Assembly: GCF_007845675.1 (NCBI RefSeq)
Contig: NZ_VOBR01000006.1
Location: forward strand, 1-64,000
DNA: 64,000 bases
From: Lentzea tibetensis
GTDB lineage: Bacteria > Actinomycetota > Actinomycetes > Mycobacteriales > Pseudonocardiaceae
Direction: 5' to 3'
Notes under the pieces: model-generated
Told to the model about the DNA's origin: nothing
Database searches by the model: none
Seen by the model: the letters and a program-made list of their open reading frames with translations, nothing else
Shown here: positions 28,135 through 36,900 of the stretch, piece by piece
How positions within the stretch are numbered: the first letter of the stretch is position 1
Layout of the letters: each line of letters starts with the position of its first letter
Position numbers and translations under genes: made by a program

Positions 28135-30347
28135 GCCTCCACCGCCGCGGTCCGCGGAATCGCGCGCAGCGCCGACCCCGCCCGCTCCAGCTGCGACAGC
28201 ACGCTGGGCCGCATCGCGGCGATCTCCTGGTCGGCCTGCGGACCGGCCAGCTCCTGCAGCACGACCTGCATCGGCTGGTCGTCCTCCTGCTCGATCACGG
28301 CGAGCACGCGGAACGCCGTGCCGGGCGGGAAGATGACCCGCTCCTGCGTGGCGATCGCGACCCGGTCGGTCACCTCGACGCGCCGGCCGCTGACCGACCA
28401 CACCAGGTACTCGGTGCGGCCGTCGACGCGCTGCGCCGGGTGCGCGCTGGTGTCGAGCAGGCCGTGCTCCACGAGCACGTCACCGGTGCGGTAGCGCTTC
28501 GGGCCCGTCGGGCCGGACGCACCCCAGCACACCGTGACGCCGTTGTGCAGCGGCAGCCGCGACAGCGCGGACACGATGCACGCCACGTACGGGCGCAGCC
28601 TGCCGAGCCGTCCGATGCGCAGCGTCTCGGTGACCATCTCCTCGTCCTGCGACAGGCACGACACGAGCGCGGTCAGGTCAGTGACCATCGCCTCGAACGC
28701 CTGCGGGTCCTCCTCGCCCTCCTCGCGCTGCGCGAGCAGCCGGCACACGGTCGCCGCGTGCGGGGCGTACCGCTCCCCCAGCGCGCGCCGGACGGCGTCG
28801 CGCTCGGTCTCCGTGCTGCGGTGGTCCGGCAGGACCATCTCGCGGTCGCTCGGGGTCTGCGGCGGCACCTCCCACGACGCCAGCGGCACCGGCGCGAGCG
28901 GGCCGTCGAGGCGGAAGCGCCACTCCGGCCACTCGATGACCTCCTCCTCAGGCTCGGACACCGCGGCATGCGCGGGAGCCGAGTGCTGAGGCAGGGGTGC
29001 CGGCTGCTCCTGGCGGGGCACCGGCGGAGGAGGCGGAGGAGCGGGCGCGAACACCGGCATCTCCGGCGCGCGAACCGTCGAGTCGCAGAACACGACCCGC
29101 AGCAGCTTGCGCACCTCGGGCTCCAGCCGTTCGACCAGAGCCGCACCGGACACGGCCACCGCGCCGGGCGTGGTCCGGCCGGGCGTGCCGACGGTCAGGC
29201 GCGCCCACTCCGGGTCGACGGGCTGCGAGCGGACCTCGGCCGCGTTGAACGGCTCGGCGGACTCGCGCACCCACAGACCGGACGGCACGACCTCCAGCAC
29301 CACGCCGTCGCCGAGCCCGAACACACCGGGTGCGACCTCGTTCAGTCCCTGCACCGGCGGGCGGTAGCCGGAGACGACCGGCACCTCCTCGAACGGCGAG
29401 CAGCGCACCTCGGTGACGAACGGGCGCCACGTCTGCTGGCCGCGCGGGTCGACGGCCACGACCGCGGCACCGGGGCCGTTGCGCAGGTTGCCCACCGGCA
29501 GGCCGGTGTACATGAAGATCGACTCACCGAGCTGGTCCGCGACCAGCCTGCCGACCGCCGTGTCCGTGCCGTACGGGACGAGCCGCACCCGCGACCGCGC
29601 CGCGAACGGCAGCGCGGTCAGCAGACGGCACACCTCGTCGGTCGGGATGGGCGCCTGGCCCGGCCCGCCGACGACGACGGTCAGCACGTTGTCACGGCAC
29701 GGCAGCGCGACGATCGGACGCGCGTCCGGCGCACCGGGGTCGAACGCGGGCTGCTGAGCGCGCAGCCACAGCCCGGCCGGGATCGGCTCCGAGATGCCCA
29801 CCTCGCCCGTCGGCCACGGCGAGTTCGGGTCCATCGCCTCCCACTGCGGCACCGGGAAGCGCCTGCCGAACGGCATCGGCGACGCGCCGGGCAGGAACTT
29901 CAGCCAGCTGCCGTAGCCCTGCGTCCCCACGACGAACGCGGCACCCGGCACGGTCGTCAGCACGCCGTCCGGCGCGACGACCTCGGTCTGCAGCTGGTCG
30001 GCGAGCCACTGGCCGGGCGCGGTCGGCCGCATGCTGCCCGCGTGCGACACCGCCACCCGGACCGGTCCGCGACCGCCGAGCGCGGTGGCGACCGACGGCC
30101 AGAACGCGTTCTGGTCCGCGGACGGGAAGTCCACGACCACGACCGTCCGGCCCCGGTCGACGGGCATGGCTCTGGCCAGCGCGCTAGCCGCCTGGGACGG
30201 TCCCTCGGGAGGACCGATCACCAAAGTCGCACCCACGAAGTTCGCCGAGTACGTAGCCCTCACTGGCTGGGGCTCCGGCGGCTGCTGTTCGGCGGGTTGA
30301 GACTGCTGCTGCGCTGCTTGGCTGCCGTGGGCGGCACGTCGGCCCAT
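28131..30347 (-). CDS. large protein with a degenerate ADP-ribosyltransferase-like domain
   Basis: This ~738-aa protein has a long N-terminal part with beta-rich repeats and no known domain, a proline-rich linker (about residues 435-480), a helical segment, and a C-terminal ~100 residues resembling the bacterial ART fold (KRYRTGDVLVEHGLLDTSAHP, then EYLVWSVSGRRVEV, then VIFPPGTAFRVLAV). The catalytic R-S-E/ExE pattern is not kept: the Arg position reads CWG and the ExE site reads QER, so it is probably inactive. ATG 30347 was chosen because GGAGGTGATC (30366-30357) lies upstream and spans the alternative GTG 30362. Function unknown; cytoplasmic, with no signal peptide. Confidence 0.55.
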   Translation of the reverse strand: MGRRAAHGSQAAQQQSQPAEQQPPEPQPVRATYSANFVGATLVIGPPEGPSQAASALARAMPVDRGRTVVVVDFPSADQNAFWPSVATALGGRGPVRVAVSHAGSMRPTAPGQWLADQLQTEVVAPDGVLTTVPGAAFVVGTQGYGSWLKFLPGASPMPFGRRFPVPQWEAMDPNSPWPTGEVGISEPIPAGLWLRAQQPAFDPGAPDARPIVALPCRDNVLTVVVGGPGQAPIPTDEVCRLLTALPFAARSRVRLVPYGTDTAVGRLVADQLGESIFMYTGLPVGNLRNGPGAAVVAVDPRGQQTWRPFVTEVRCSPFEEVPVVSGYRPPVQGLNEVAPGVFGLGDGVVLEVVPSGLWVRESAEPFNAAEVRSQPVDPEWARLTVGTPGRTTPGAVAVSGAALVERLEPEVRKLLRVVFCDSTVRAPEMPVFAPAPPPPPPVPRQEQPAPLPQHSAPAHAAVSEPEEEVIEWPEWRFRLDGPLAPVPLASWEVPPQTPSDREMVLPDHRSTETERDAVRRALGERYAPHAATVCRLLAQREEGEEDPQAFEAMVTDLTALVSCLSQDEEMVTETLRIGRLGRLRPYVACIVSALSRLPLHNGVTVCWGASGPTGPKRYRTGDVLVEHGLLDTSAHPAQRVDGRTEYLVWSVSGRRVEVTDRVAIATQERVIFPPGTAFRVLAVIEQEDDQPMQVVLQELAGPQADQEIAAMRPSVLSQLERAGSALRAIPRTAAVEA

Positions 30348-30356
30348 CAAGCGCCC

Positions 30357-30366
30357 GATCACCTCC
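30357..30366 (-). promoter_or_regulatory. full-length Shine-Dalgarno that decides the start
   Basis: GGAGGTGATC on the minus strand is a perfect anti-16S complement. Because it covers the GTG at 30362, translation must begin downstream, at ATG 30347 (nine bases on) or TTG 30350. Confidence 0.7.
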
Positions 30367-30453
30367 AGGCCATCCCGTCCACTCGCCCTTTCGGATCAGT
30401 CGAGTAACGGCCTGCGATGCTACCGAGCCGTCACCCGGTCGTGTTATTTGGCG

Positions 30454-31143
30454 TCATCCGATCGAGATCCACACCGCTTTCGCGACACCGCACACCTGGC
30501 CGTCCGAGTTTACGATCGCCGATGCTGACCAGGCCTTTCGCCCCTCGCGGCCGAGTGCCCACGCGAGCAGCAGGTGATCGGCGTCCAGCGCCACAGGGTG
30601 CTCCAACCGAGCTGTCAGCGTCCCCAGAACGTGTGCGGGTCCCCCGTCCGGAGCAACGGGCTGCGCGGAGGGACAGTCGAGCGCCGCCCAGACGACCTCC
30701 GGCGCGACGCGGCCGCCCTCGTGCGGCAGCAGCGGGCCCGGCCGCCACACGCCGGCCCACAGCACGTCGTCGACCTGCCCCAGCAGCGCGCCGACGGCCT
30801 CGCCGGGCGGGCGGTCCGGACCGCAGCCGAAGCACGTCGGGAACGGGTGCTCGGTGCGCGGCGGCACCGCGGCCGCGGCGGCTCGCGCCTCGTCCAGCGA
30901 CGGGAGCTTCGGCAGCTCGAACTCCAGGTCAGCGGGCTCGGCCCTGGCCACGACGACGTCGCCTTCGCGCAGCTCGGCCGCGGCACCGTCGAAGTGCACG
31001 TGCAGCGGTGTCTCCAGCGGCGGCGGCACGCGCAGGCGCACGGACACCGCGTCCCCGGCGTCGACCTCCTGGGCGAGCAGACCGGCGACGTAGCCGCCGT
31101 TGCCGGAGCCCGGCGGACCGTTGAACCGTGCCGCGATCTTCAC
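30454..31143 (-). CDS. hotdog-fold acyl-CoA thioesterase-like protein
   Basis: This 229-aa protein has NGPPGSGNGGYVAGLLA, the acyl-CoA thioesterase opening of the PaaI/TesB-like type, and a FGCGPDRPPGEAV block followed by a second hotdog-like half (EVVWAALDCPSAQPV). The GTG at 31143 overlaps the stop of the YchJ-like gene by four bases, so they are coupled. It probably hydrolyses an acyl-CoA or binds an acyl group. Confidence 0.8.
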   Translation of the reverse strand: MKIAARFNGPPGSGNGGYVAGLLAQEVDAGDAVSVRLRVPPPLETPLHVHFDGAAAELREGDVVVARAEPADLEFELPKLPSLDEARAAAAAVPPRTEHPFPTCFGCGPDRPPGEAVGALLGQVDDVLWAGVWRPGPLLPHEGGRVAPEVVWAALDCPSAQPVAPDGGPAHVLGTLTARLEHPVALDADHLLLAWALGREGRKAWSASAIVNSDGQVCGVAKAVWISIG

Positions 31144-31517
31144 CGGTGCGTCCCCTCGAGGTAGACCCATTGACCGCCGTCGCGCACGAACCTGCTCACC
31201 TCGTGCACCACACCGTCCGTCGACTGTGCACGGAACTCCACCGTGCCCTCGTTCTGCAAGAGCCCACCGCCCGACGTGCCCAGAATTTCCAGCCCGGTCC
31301 ACCGCTGACCTGGGTCGAGGTCGAGGTCCGACGGCCGCTTCGAAGGGTGCCACGTGCGCAGCAGGTAGGCCTCGTCCGCGACGGCGAACGCGCTGTAGCG
31401 CGACCGCATCAACTGCTCCGCGGTGGCGGCGGTGCGCTCGCCGGAATGCAGCGCTCCACAACAGTCCGCATAGGACTGATTGCTGCCGCAAGGACATTTC
31501 TCGTCTCGATTTCGCAC
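31140..31517 (-). CDS. YchJ-like SEC-C motif protein (UPF0225)
   Basis: The product carries CPCGSNQSYADCCG, the zinc-binding SEC-C motif at the N-terminus, then SRYSAFAVADEAYLLRTWHPSKRP, the UPF0225 core. GTG 31517 gives the family's short lead-in; ATG 31559 would add 14 residues through an AT-rich stretch. Family function is unknown. It is divergent from the DivIVA-like gene. Confidence 0.8.
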   Translation of the reverse strand: MRNRDEKCPCGSNQSYADCCGALHSGERTAATAEQLMRSRYSAFAVADEAYLLRTWHPSKRPSDLDLDPGQRWTGLEILGTSGGGLLQNEGTVEFRAQSTDGVVHEVSRFVRDGGQWVYLEGTHR

Positions 31518-31615
31518 AACGTCAATTGTCGCCCATCGCTTTTTCCCGAACCGATCCATCCACCAGTACGTACTCCCCACCAAGACGACACGTGGGAGGC
31601 AGAGGAGGCAGACCG

Positions 31616-32170
31616 GTGACCGTCGAGAGCAGGACAGAGCTCGTACCGCTGCGAACGTGGTTCGGGTTGCGATGGCGCGGGTACGACCGCACGGAAGTCG
31701 ACGACTACGTCGCGGAGCTCGAAACCGACCTGCGGCTGGTGACGGCCGACCGGGACGCCGCCGAGGCGCGGGTGGAGGTGCTGGCCAACAGGCTCAAGGC
31801 GCTGCAGGAGGAGAACTCCGTGCTGCAGGAGGGACTCCACCGCATCTGCCTGACCCCGATCGACCCCAAGGGACTGCCCGAACGACTCGCCCGCATGGTC
31901 CAGCTGGCCGAGGAGGAACGCCGCGAGGTCGTGCGGGACGCGCAGATCAAGGCGCTGATGATCGTCGCGGAGGCCGAGGCGCGGCAGCACGACCTGGAAG
32001 ACGAGGCCGCGGCCAAGCGCGAGGAGGCCAAGGAGGACTTCCGGCTCGCCATGTCGCTGCGCCGGGCCGAGGCTCTGCGCGCGCTGGCCGAACTGCGGGA
32101 CATCGCCATGGACGAGGCCGCCCGGATTGTGGCCGAGGCCAAGCTGGAGGCGTCGGTCATCGTCAGCTGA
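31616..32170 (+). CDS. DivIVA-like coiled-coil protein
   Basis: This 184-aa protein opens with a DivIVA-type domain (FGLRWRGYDRTEVDDYVAELETDLRLV), then a helical coiled coil rich in Ala, Glu and Arg to the end (EAEARQHDLEDEAAAKREEAKEDF). GTG 31616 has AGGAGG seven bases upstream. DivIVA-domain proteins mark negatively curved membrane and guide polar growth or septation; here the N-terminus is probably a membrane-targeting hook. A strong terminator follows. Confidence 0.8.
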   Translation: MTVESRTELVPLRTWFGLRWRGYDRTEVDDYVAELETDLRLVTADRDAAEARVEVLANRLKALQEENSVLQEGLHRICLTPIDPKGLPERLARMVQLAEEERREVVRDAQIKALMIVAEAEARQHDLEDEAAAKREEAKEDFRLAMSLRRAEALRALAELRDIAMDEAARIVAEAKLEASVIVS

Positions 32171-32184
32171 CGCGCATTTTCTCC

Positions 32185-32227
32185 GAAAGCCACCTTCACC
32201 ACGTCGAGTGCGGTGAAGGTGGCTTTC
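32185..32227. terminator. bidirectional terminator
   Basis: GAAAGCCACCTTCACC (32185-32200) and GGTGAAGGTGGCTTTC (32212-32227) are perfect 16-bp arms around an 11-nt loop. It lies between the DivIVA-like gene and the convergent TetR gene. Confidence 0.8.
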
Positions 32228-32233
32228 AGCGTC

Positions 32234-32845
32234 TTACCGCTTTCCAGCGTCGACATCAGGTCGCCGCAGGCCCTGGAGGAGCAGTTCGACCAACCGGCGC
32301 GGGTCGTAGCGCGGGTCGCTGTCACGTCCGACGCAGAGGTTTCCGATACCGCGCATCAGTTCGTAGGCCTGCGTACAGGGCCGGATCTCGCCTGCCTCGA
32401 CCGCGGCGTCGAGCAGCCGCGTGCAGACGGGCACCAAGCGGTCGAGGAAGTAGGTGTGCAGCGCTTCGAAGCCGCTGCTGTCCGACTGCAGCGCGTTGGC
32501 GAGGCCGTGTTTCGTGACCAGGAAGTCGACGAAGAGACCGACCCACTGGCGGAGTGCCGCGAACGGGGAGTCCGTGCCGGCGAGCAGGGCAGGACCGGCC
32601 TCGGCGCAGGCCTCGACCTGGTGGCGGTAGACGGCGACGACGAGATCCGCCCGTGTCGGGAAGTGGCGGTAGATCGTCCCCATCCCGACACCGGCCTTGG
32701 CCGCGATCTCACGGATCGGCGCGTCGACGCCGGAGGTGACGAACACCGCGGCGGCCGCGGCGAGCAGCGTCTGCTGGTTGCGCACGGCGTCGGCCCGCTT
32801 GCTCCTGACCGGCACCTCCCCCGACGACTGGCTCGGCGTGGACAC
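32234..32845 (-). CDS. TetR-family regulator
   Basis: The 203-aa protein has the TetR HTH: NQQTLLAAAAAVFVTSGVDAPIREIAAKAGVGMGTIYRHFPTRADLV. GTG 32845 follows GGAAGGAG; upstream in-frame sequence covers two operator-like sites. It is divergent from the alpha/beta hydrolase and likely represses it, with a ligand related to the hydrolase substrate. Confidence 0.9.
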   Translation of the reverse strand: MSTPSQSSGEVPVRSKRADAVRNQQTLLAAAAAVFVTSGVDAPIREIAAKAGVGMGTIYRHFPTRADLVVAVYRHQVEACAEAGPALLAGTDSPFAALRQWVGLFVDFLVTKHGLANALQSDSSGFEALHTYFLDRLVPVCTRLLDAAVEAGEIRPCTQAYELMRGIGNLCVGRDSDPRYDPRRLVELLLQGLRRPDVDAGKR

Positions 32846-32877
32846 CCGCGCTCTCCTTCCGGACGGCGTTGACAAAG

Positions 32878-32916
32878 CGGAACACTGCTCCGTATCGTTC
32901 CGGAACACCGCTCCGT
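32878..32916. promoter_or_regulatory. two TetR operator candidates
   Basis: CGGAACACTGCTCCGT (32878-32893) and CGGAACACCGCTCCGT (32901-32916) are near-identical, semi-palindromic (CGGA-N-CA-N-TG-N-TCCG), and spaced 23 bp start to start. They lie in the divergent promoter between TetR and the hydrolase, where TetR dimers commonly bind twice. Confidence 0.6.
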
Positions 32917-32969
32917 TTAGAGCGTAACCGAAGCGCGACGCCCCGGCCCAGCAAAGGGAACCGCACATC

Positions 32970-33923
32970 ATGACCGAATCGACTCACGACCCCCTCAGCC
33001 CGCCCACCCCTGTCCTCTCCGTGAGTCCGGTGGTGCTGCCGGCTCCGGGCCGCAGCGTGGACCTGCAGGTGCGGGTCTCCGCGCCCGTGACCGGGAGCGG
33101 GCTGCCGATCATCCTGCTCTCCCACGGACAGGGCTACTCGAACCACCTCTCCTCGCTGAACGGCTACGCCCCGCTCGTCAACTTCTGGGCGGCGCACGGC
33201 TTCGTCGTGATCCAGCCGACCCACCTGAGCTCGACGACGCTGAGCCTGAGTCCCGACGACCCCGAGGCTCCGCTCTACTGGCGCTCGCGAGCCCAGGACA
33301 TGACGCGCATCCTCGACCGGCTCGACGACATCGAGGCCGCCGTCCCGCAGCTGCTCGGCCGCCTGGACCGGAGCAGGGTCGCCGTGGCCGGGCACTCGAT
33401 GGGCGGGCACACCGCGAGCCTGCTGCTGGGCGCGCGACTCACCGATCCCCACGACGGAACAGTGGTGAACCTGGCCGAGCCCCGGATCAAGGCGGGCGTG
33501 CTGCTCGCTGCGCCCGGCAGAGGAGGCGACGCCGTCACCGACTTCGTGGCCGAGAACTACGCCTTCTTCGTGTCGACGGACTTCTCCGCGATGTCGACGC
33601 CCGCGCTCGTGGTCGCCGGCGACAAGGACACCTCCACCCACCTGACGGTGCGGGGCGCGGAATGGCACACCGACCCGTACTTCCTCTCCCCCGGACCCAA
33701 GACCCTGCTCACCCTGTTCGACGCGGAGCACGGGCTGGGCGGGGTCTCCGGGTACGACGTCGCCGAGACCACGGACGAGAACCCCGAGCGAGTCGCCGCG
33801 GTCCAGCGACTCACCTGGGCCTACCTCCGCACGGAGCTCTACCCCGGTGACTCCGCCTGGCCGTCAACGCGTGACGCGCTGACGGCCGGACCCCACCCGC
33901 TCGGACACGTCGAGTCCAAGTAG
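32970..33923 (+). CDS. alpha/beta hydrolase (chlorophyllase/dienelactone-hydrolase-like)
   Basis: This 317-aa protein has an ILLSHGQGYSNHLSS oxyanion region, a WRSRAQDMTRILDRLDDI helix, the nucleophile elbow AGHSMGGHTA and a PALVVAGDKDTS segment for the acidic residue, with a C-terminal His (FDAEHGLGG). ATG 32970 is 124 bases from the TetR start. Likely under TetR control through the paired operators; the substrate is unknown. Confidence 0.88.
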   Translation: MTESTHDPLSPPTPVLSVSPVVLPAPGRSVDLQVRVSAPVTGSGLPIILLSHGQGYSNHLSSLNGYAPLVNFWAAHGFVVIQPTHLSSTTLSLSPDDPEAPLYWRSRAQDMTRILDRLDDIEAAVPQLLGRLDRSRVAVAGHSMGGHTASLLLGARLTDPHDGTVVNLAEPRIKAGVLLAAPGRGGDAVTDFVAENYAFFVSTDFSAMSTPALVVAGDKDTSTHLTVRGAEWHTDPYFLSPGPKTLLTLFDAEHGLGGVSGYDVAETTDENPERVAAVQRLTWAYLRTELYPGDSAWPSTRDALTAGPHPLGHVESK

Positions 33924-33927
33924 GCGG

Positions 33928-36900
33928 CTAGTTGCGTTCGATCAGGTGGCCCACCACGTCCGGACCCGGATGCGCGTGACCGGAACCGTCACGCCGGGGA
34001 TCGACCTCGGGCAGCTCGACCGGCGTGCCGTTCTCCGACGCGCCGGCCGGGCGCGAGCCGATCCACGCCAGCACCAGGTGCGACTCGCCCTTGAGGAAGC
34101 GCTGCGAGCGGACACCGCCCGTGGCGCGTCCCTTGGCCGGGTACTCGGCGAACGGCGTGACCTTCACGCTCTGGCCGGACGAGGTGACGACCATCGGCGA
34201 GCCGTGTTCCTCGTCGTCCGTGCGGATCGCGGCGAAGAACACCGCGTGCGCGTCACCGGACAGGTTGATGCCCGCCATGCCGCCGCCCTTGAGGCCCTGC
34301 GGACGCACGAGCTTCGCGTCGTAGCGGAGCAGCGACGAGTCGGACGAGACGAACGCCATGGTCTCCGAGCCGTCGGTGAGCCAGGTGGCGCCGATGACCT
34401 CGTCGCCCTCCTTCAGGCTGATGACCTCGAACTCGTCGGAGCGCACCGGCCACTCGGGGGCGCACACCTTCACGACGCCCTGCCGCGTGCCCAGCGCCAG
34501 GCCCGGTGAGTCCGTGTCGGTCAGCGGCGCGATGCCGAGGACCTTCTCGCCCTTCTCCAGCGGCACCAGCTCGGACGCCGCCATGCCGCCGCGCAGCGAC
34601 ACCGTGCCGCTCTGCTCCGGCAGCACCGGCAGCGGCAGCACGTCGGTCTTGAAGCCGCGGCCGAGGTTCGTCACCAGCAGCACCTGGCCGCGGGCGGTCG
34701 AGTGCACGACCGCGGAGACCGCGTCGTGCTTCACCCGGCCCGCGCGGCGTTTGCCCTCGGAGACCTCCTCCGACTCCGCCGCGGTGCGGGCCACGAGCCC
34801 CGTCGCCGACAGGATCACCTGGCACGGATCGTCCGCGACCTCCAGCGGCCCGGCCGGCTTGGACGCCGCCAGCACCTCCTTGAGGTCGCCGTCGATGAGC
34901 GACGTGCGGCGCTCGCCGCCGAGCTCCTTCGCGACGGCCGCGAGCTCCGAGGACACCAGCTTCCGCAGCACCGACTCGTCGTCGAGGATCGCGGACAGCT
35001 CGGCGATCTCCTGGCGGAGCCTGTCCTGCTCCGCCTCCAGCTCGAGCTTGTCGTACTTGGTGAGGCGGCGCAGCGGCGTGTCGAGGATGTAGGTCGCCTG
35101 GATCTCGGACAGCTTGAACTGCTTCATCAGGCCGTCCTTGGCGGCCTGCGCGTTCTCGCTGCCGCGGATCAGCCTGATGACCTTGTCGATGTCCAGCAGC
35201 GCCAGCAGCAGGCCCTCGACCAGGTGCAGCCGGTCCTCGCGCTTGCGGCGGCGGAACTTCGTGCGCCGCGTGACGACCTCGTAGCGGTGCCTGAGGAAGA
35301 CCTCGAGCAGCTCCTTGAGCCCCAGCGTCTGCGGCTGGCCGTCGACGAGCACCAGGTTGTTGATGCCGAACGACTGCTCCATCGGCGTCAGCCGGTACAG
35401 GTCGGCGAGCAGCGCCTGCGGGTTCACACCCACCTTGCACTCGATGACCAGCCGCGTGCCGTTCTCGCGGTCGGTGAGGTCCTTGACGTCCGCGATGCCG
35501 GTGAGCCGCTTGGACTTGTTGACCTCGTCGGTGATCTTCTCGATGATCCGCTCCGGCCCGACGCCGTACGGGATCTCGACGACGGTGATCGCCTGACGGC
35601 CTCGACTGCCCTCCAGCGGGCCGATCTCGACCTTGGCGCGCATGCGGACCACGCCGCGCCCGGTCTCGTACGCCTTGCGCACCTCGTCCAGGCCCAGCAG
35701 CTGGCCGCCGGTCGGCAGGTCCGGCCCCGGGATGAACTCCATCAGCTTGTCGAGGCTCGCGTCCGGGTGCGTGATCAGCCACCGCGCGGCCGCGACCACC
35801 TCGCCCAGGTTGTGCGGGATCATGTTCGTCGCCATGCCGACCGCGATGCCCGACGTGCCGTTGACCAGCAGGTTCGGGAACGCCGCCGGCAGCACCGTCG
35901 GTTCGAGCAACGAGCCGTCGTAGGTCGGGCGGAAGTCGACTGTGTCCTCGTTCAGCTCACCGGTGAGCTGCATCGCGGCGTGCGACATCCGGGCTTCGGT
36001 GTTGTGGTTGACGAACCCGCCGGCGAGGAACGAGTGGTCCTCCGTGACGACCCGCACCGAGTACACCTCGGCGGGTTCACCCGACTCGATCCCGGTCACC
36101 GCTTCGAAGCGGTAGCCCGAGTCCATGATGGGCAGGATCGTGGCAAGGATTTCAGGATCCTTGATTCGATCGATGATCCGCAACCGCTCGGTCTCCCACC
36201 GTTCGATCCGGTCGAAGTTGTGCTGCGTCAACCACTTGCGACCGCTTCCTCGGCGATCGAAGTCGAGAGAGTTGCGCACGAAATCGGCCACGAACGGAAC
36301 AGCGTCCTGACTCAACCGGTGTGGACGCAGCGGCGAGCGGCTGAGCAGCTTCTTGAGCTTCGCCTGCTTCGTCTTGAGGAATCCGACCCGTTCGGCGAAC
36401 GCGGTGACGTTGCGCAGACCCGACACCACGAGCCGGTGCTCGGTCGACCCGCTCGGCCGGACGTAACGCCGGTGCACAGCGATCACACCGAACTCCGCCA
36501 GCAGCTCCTGGATCTCACCGGCAAGCCGCTCGCTGTACGACGTGTACTGAATGGTGAACCCGTCAGGAGCGACACGACAGCCACCGTCACCCTCGAAGAC
36601 CGCCATCAGGAACGCCCGCTTGACTCCCCAGCCGCCGTTCCACACGAACTCGGGCACGAACTTGTCACGAGCCTGGTGGCCTACGAACTCCGCCAACGGG
36701 CTGGCCCTGAACGCGTCCATGCCACCGGCGCATTCCTGGACGTCGATCTCCTGGATCCTCTTGCGATCGCGACGGGTCTCGCGCTCGGAGACATACCGAC
36801 GACCACCCACGATCTGGTCGTACGCGTGGAGCACCTCACCGAAGAAGTGCTCGTCGGTGTTGTTGAATCCAGCTCGGGTCTCGCTGGCCCAGCCCTCGGA

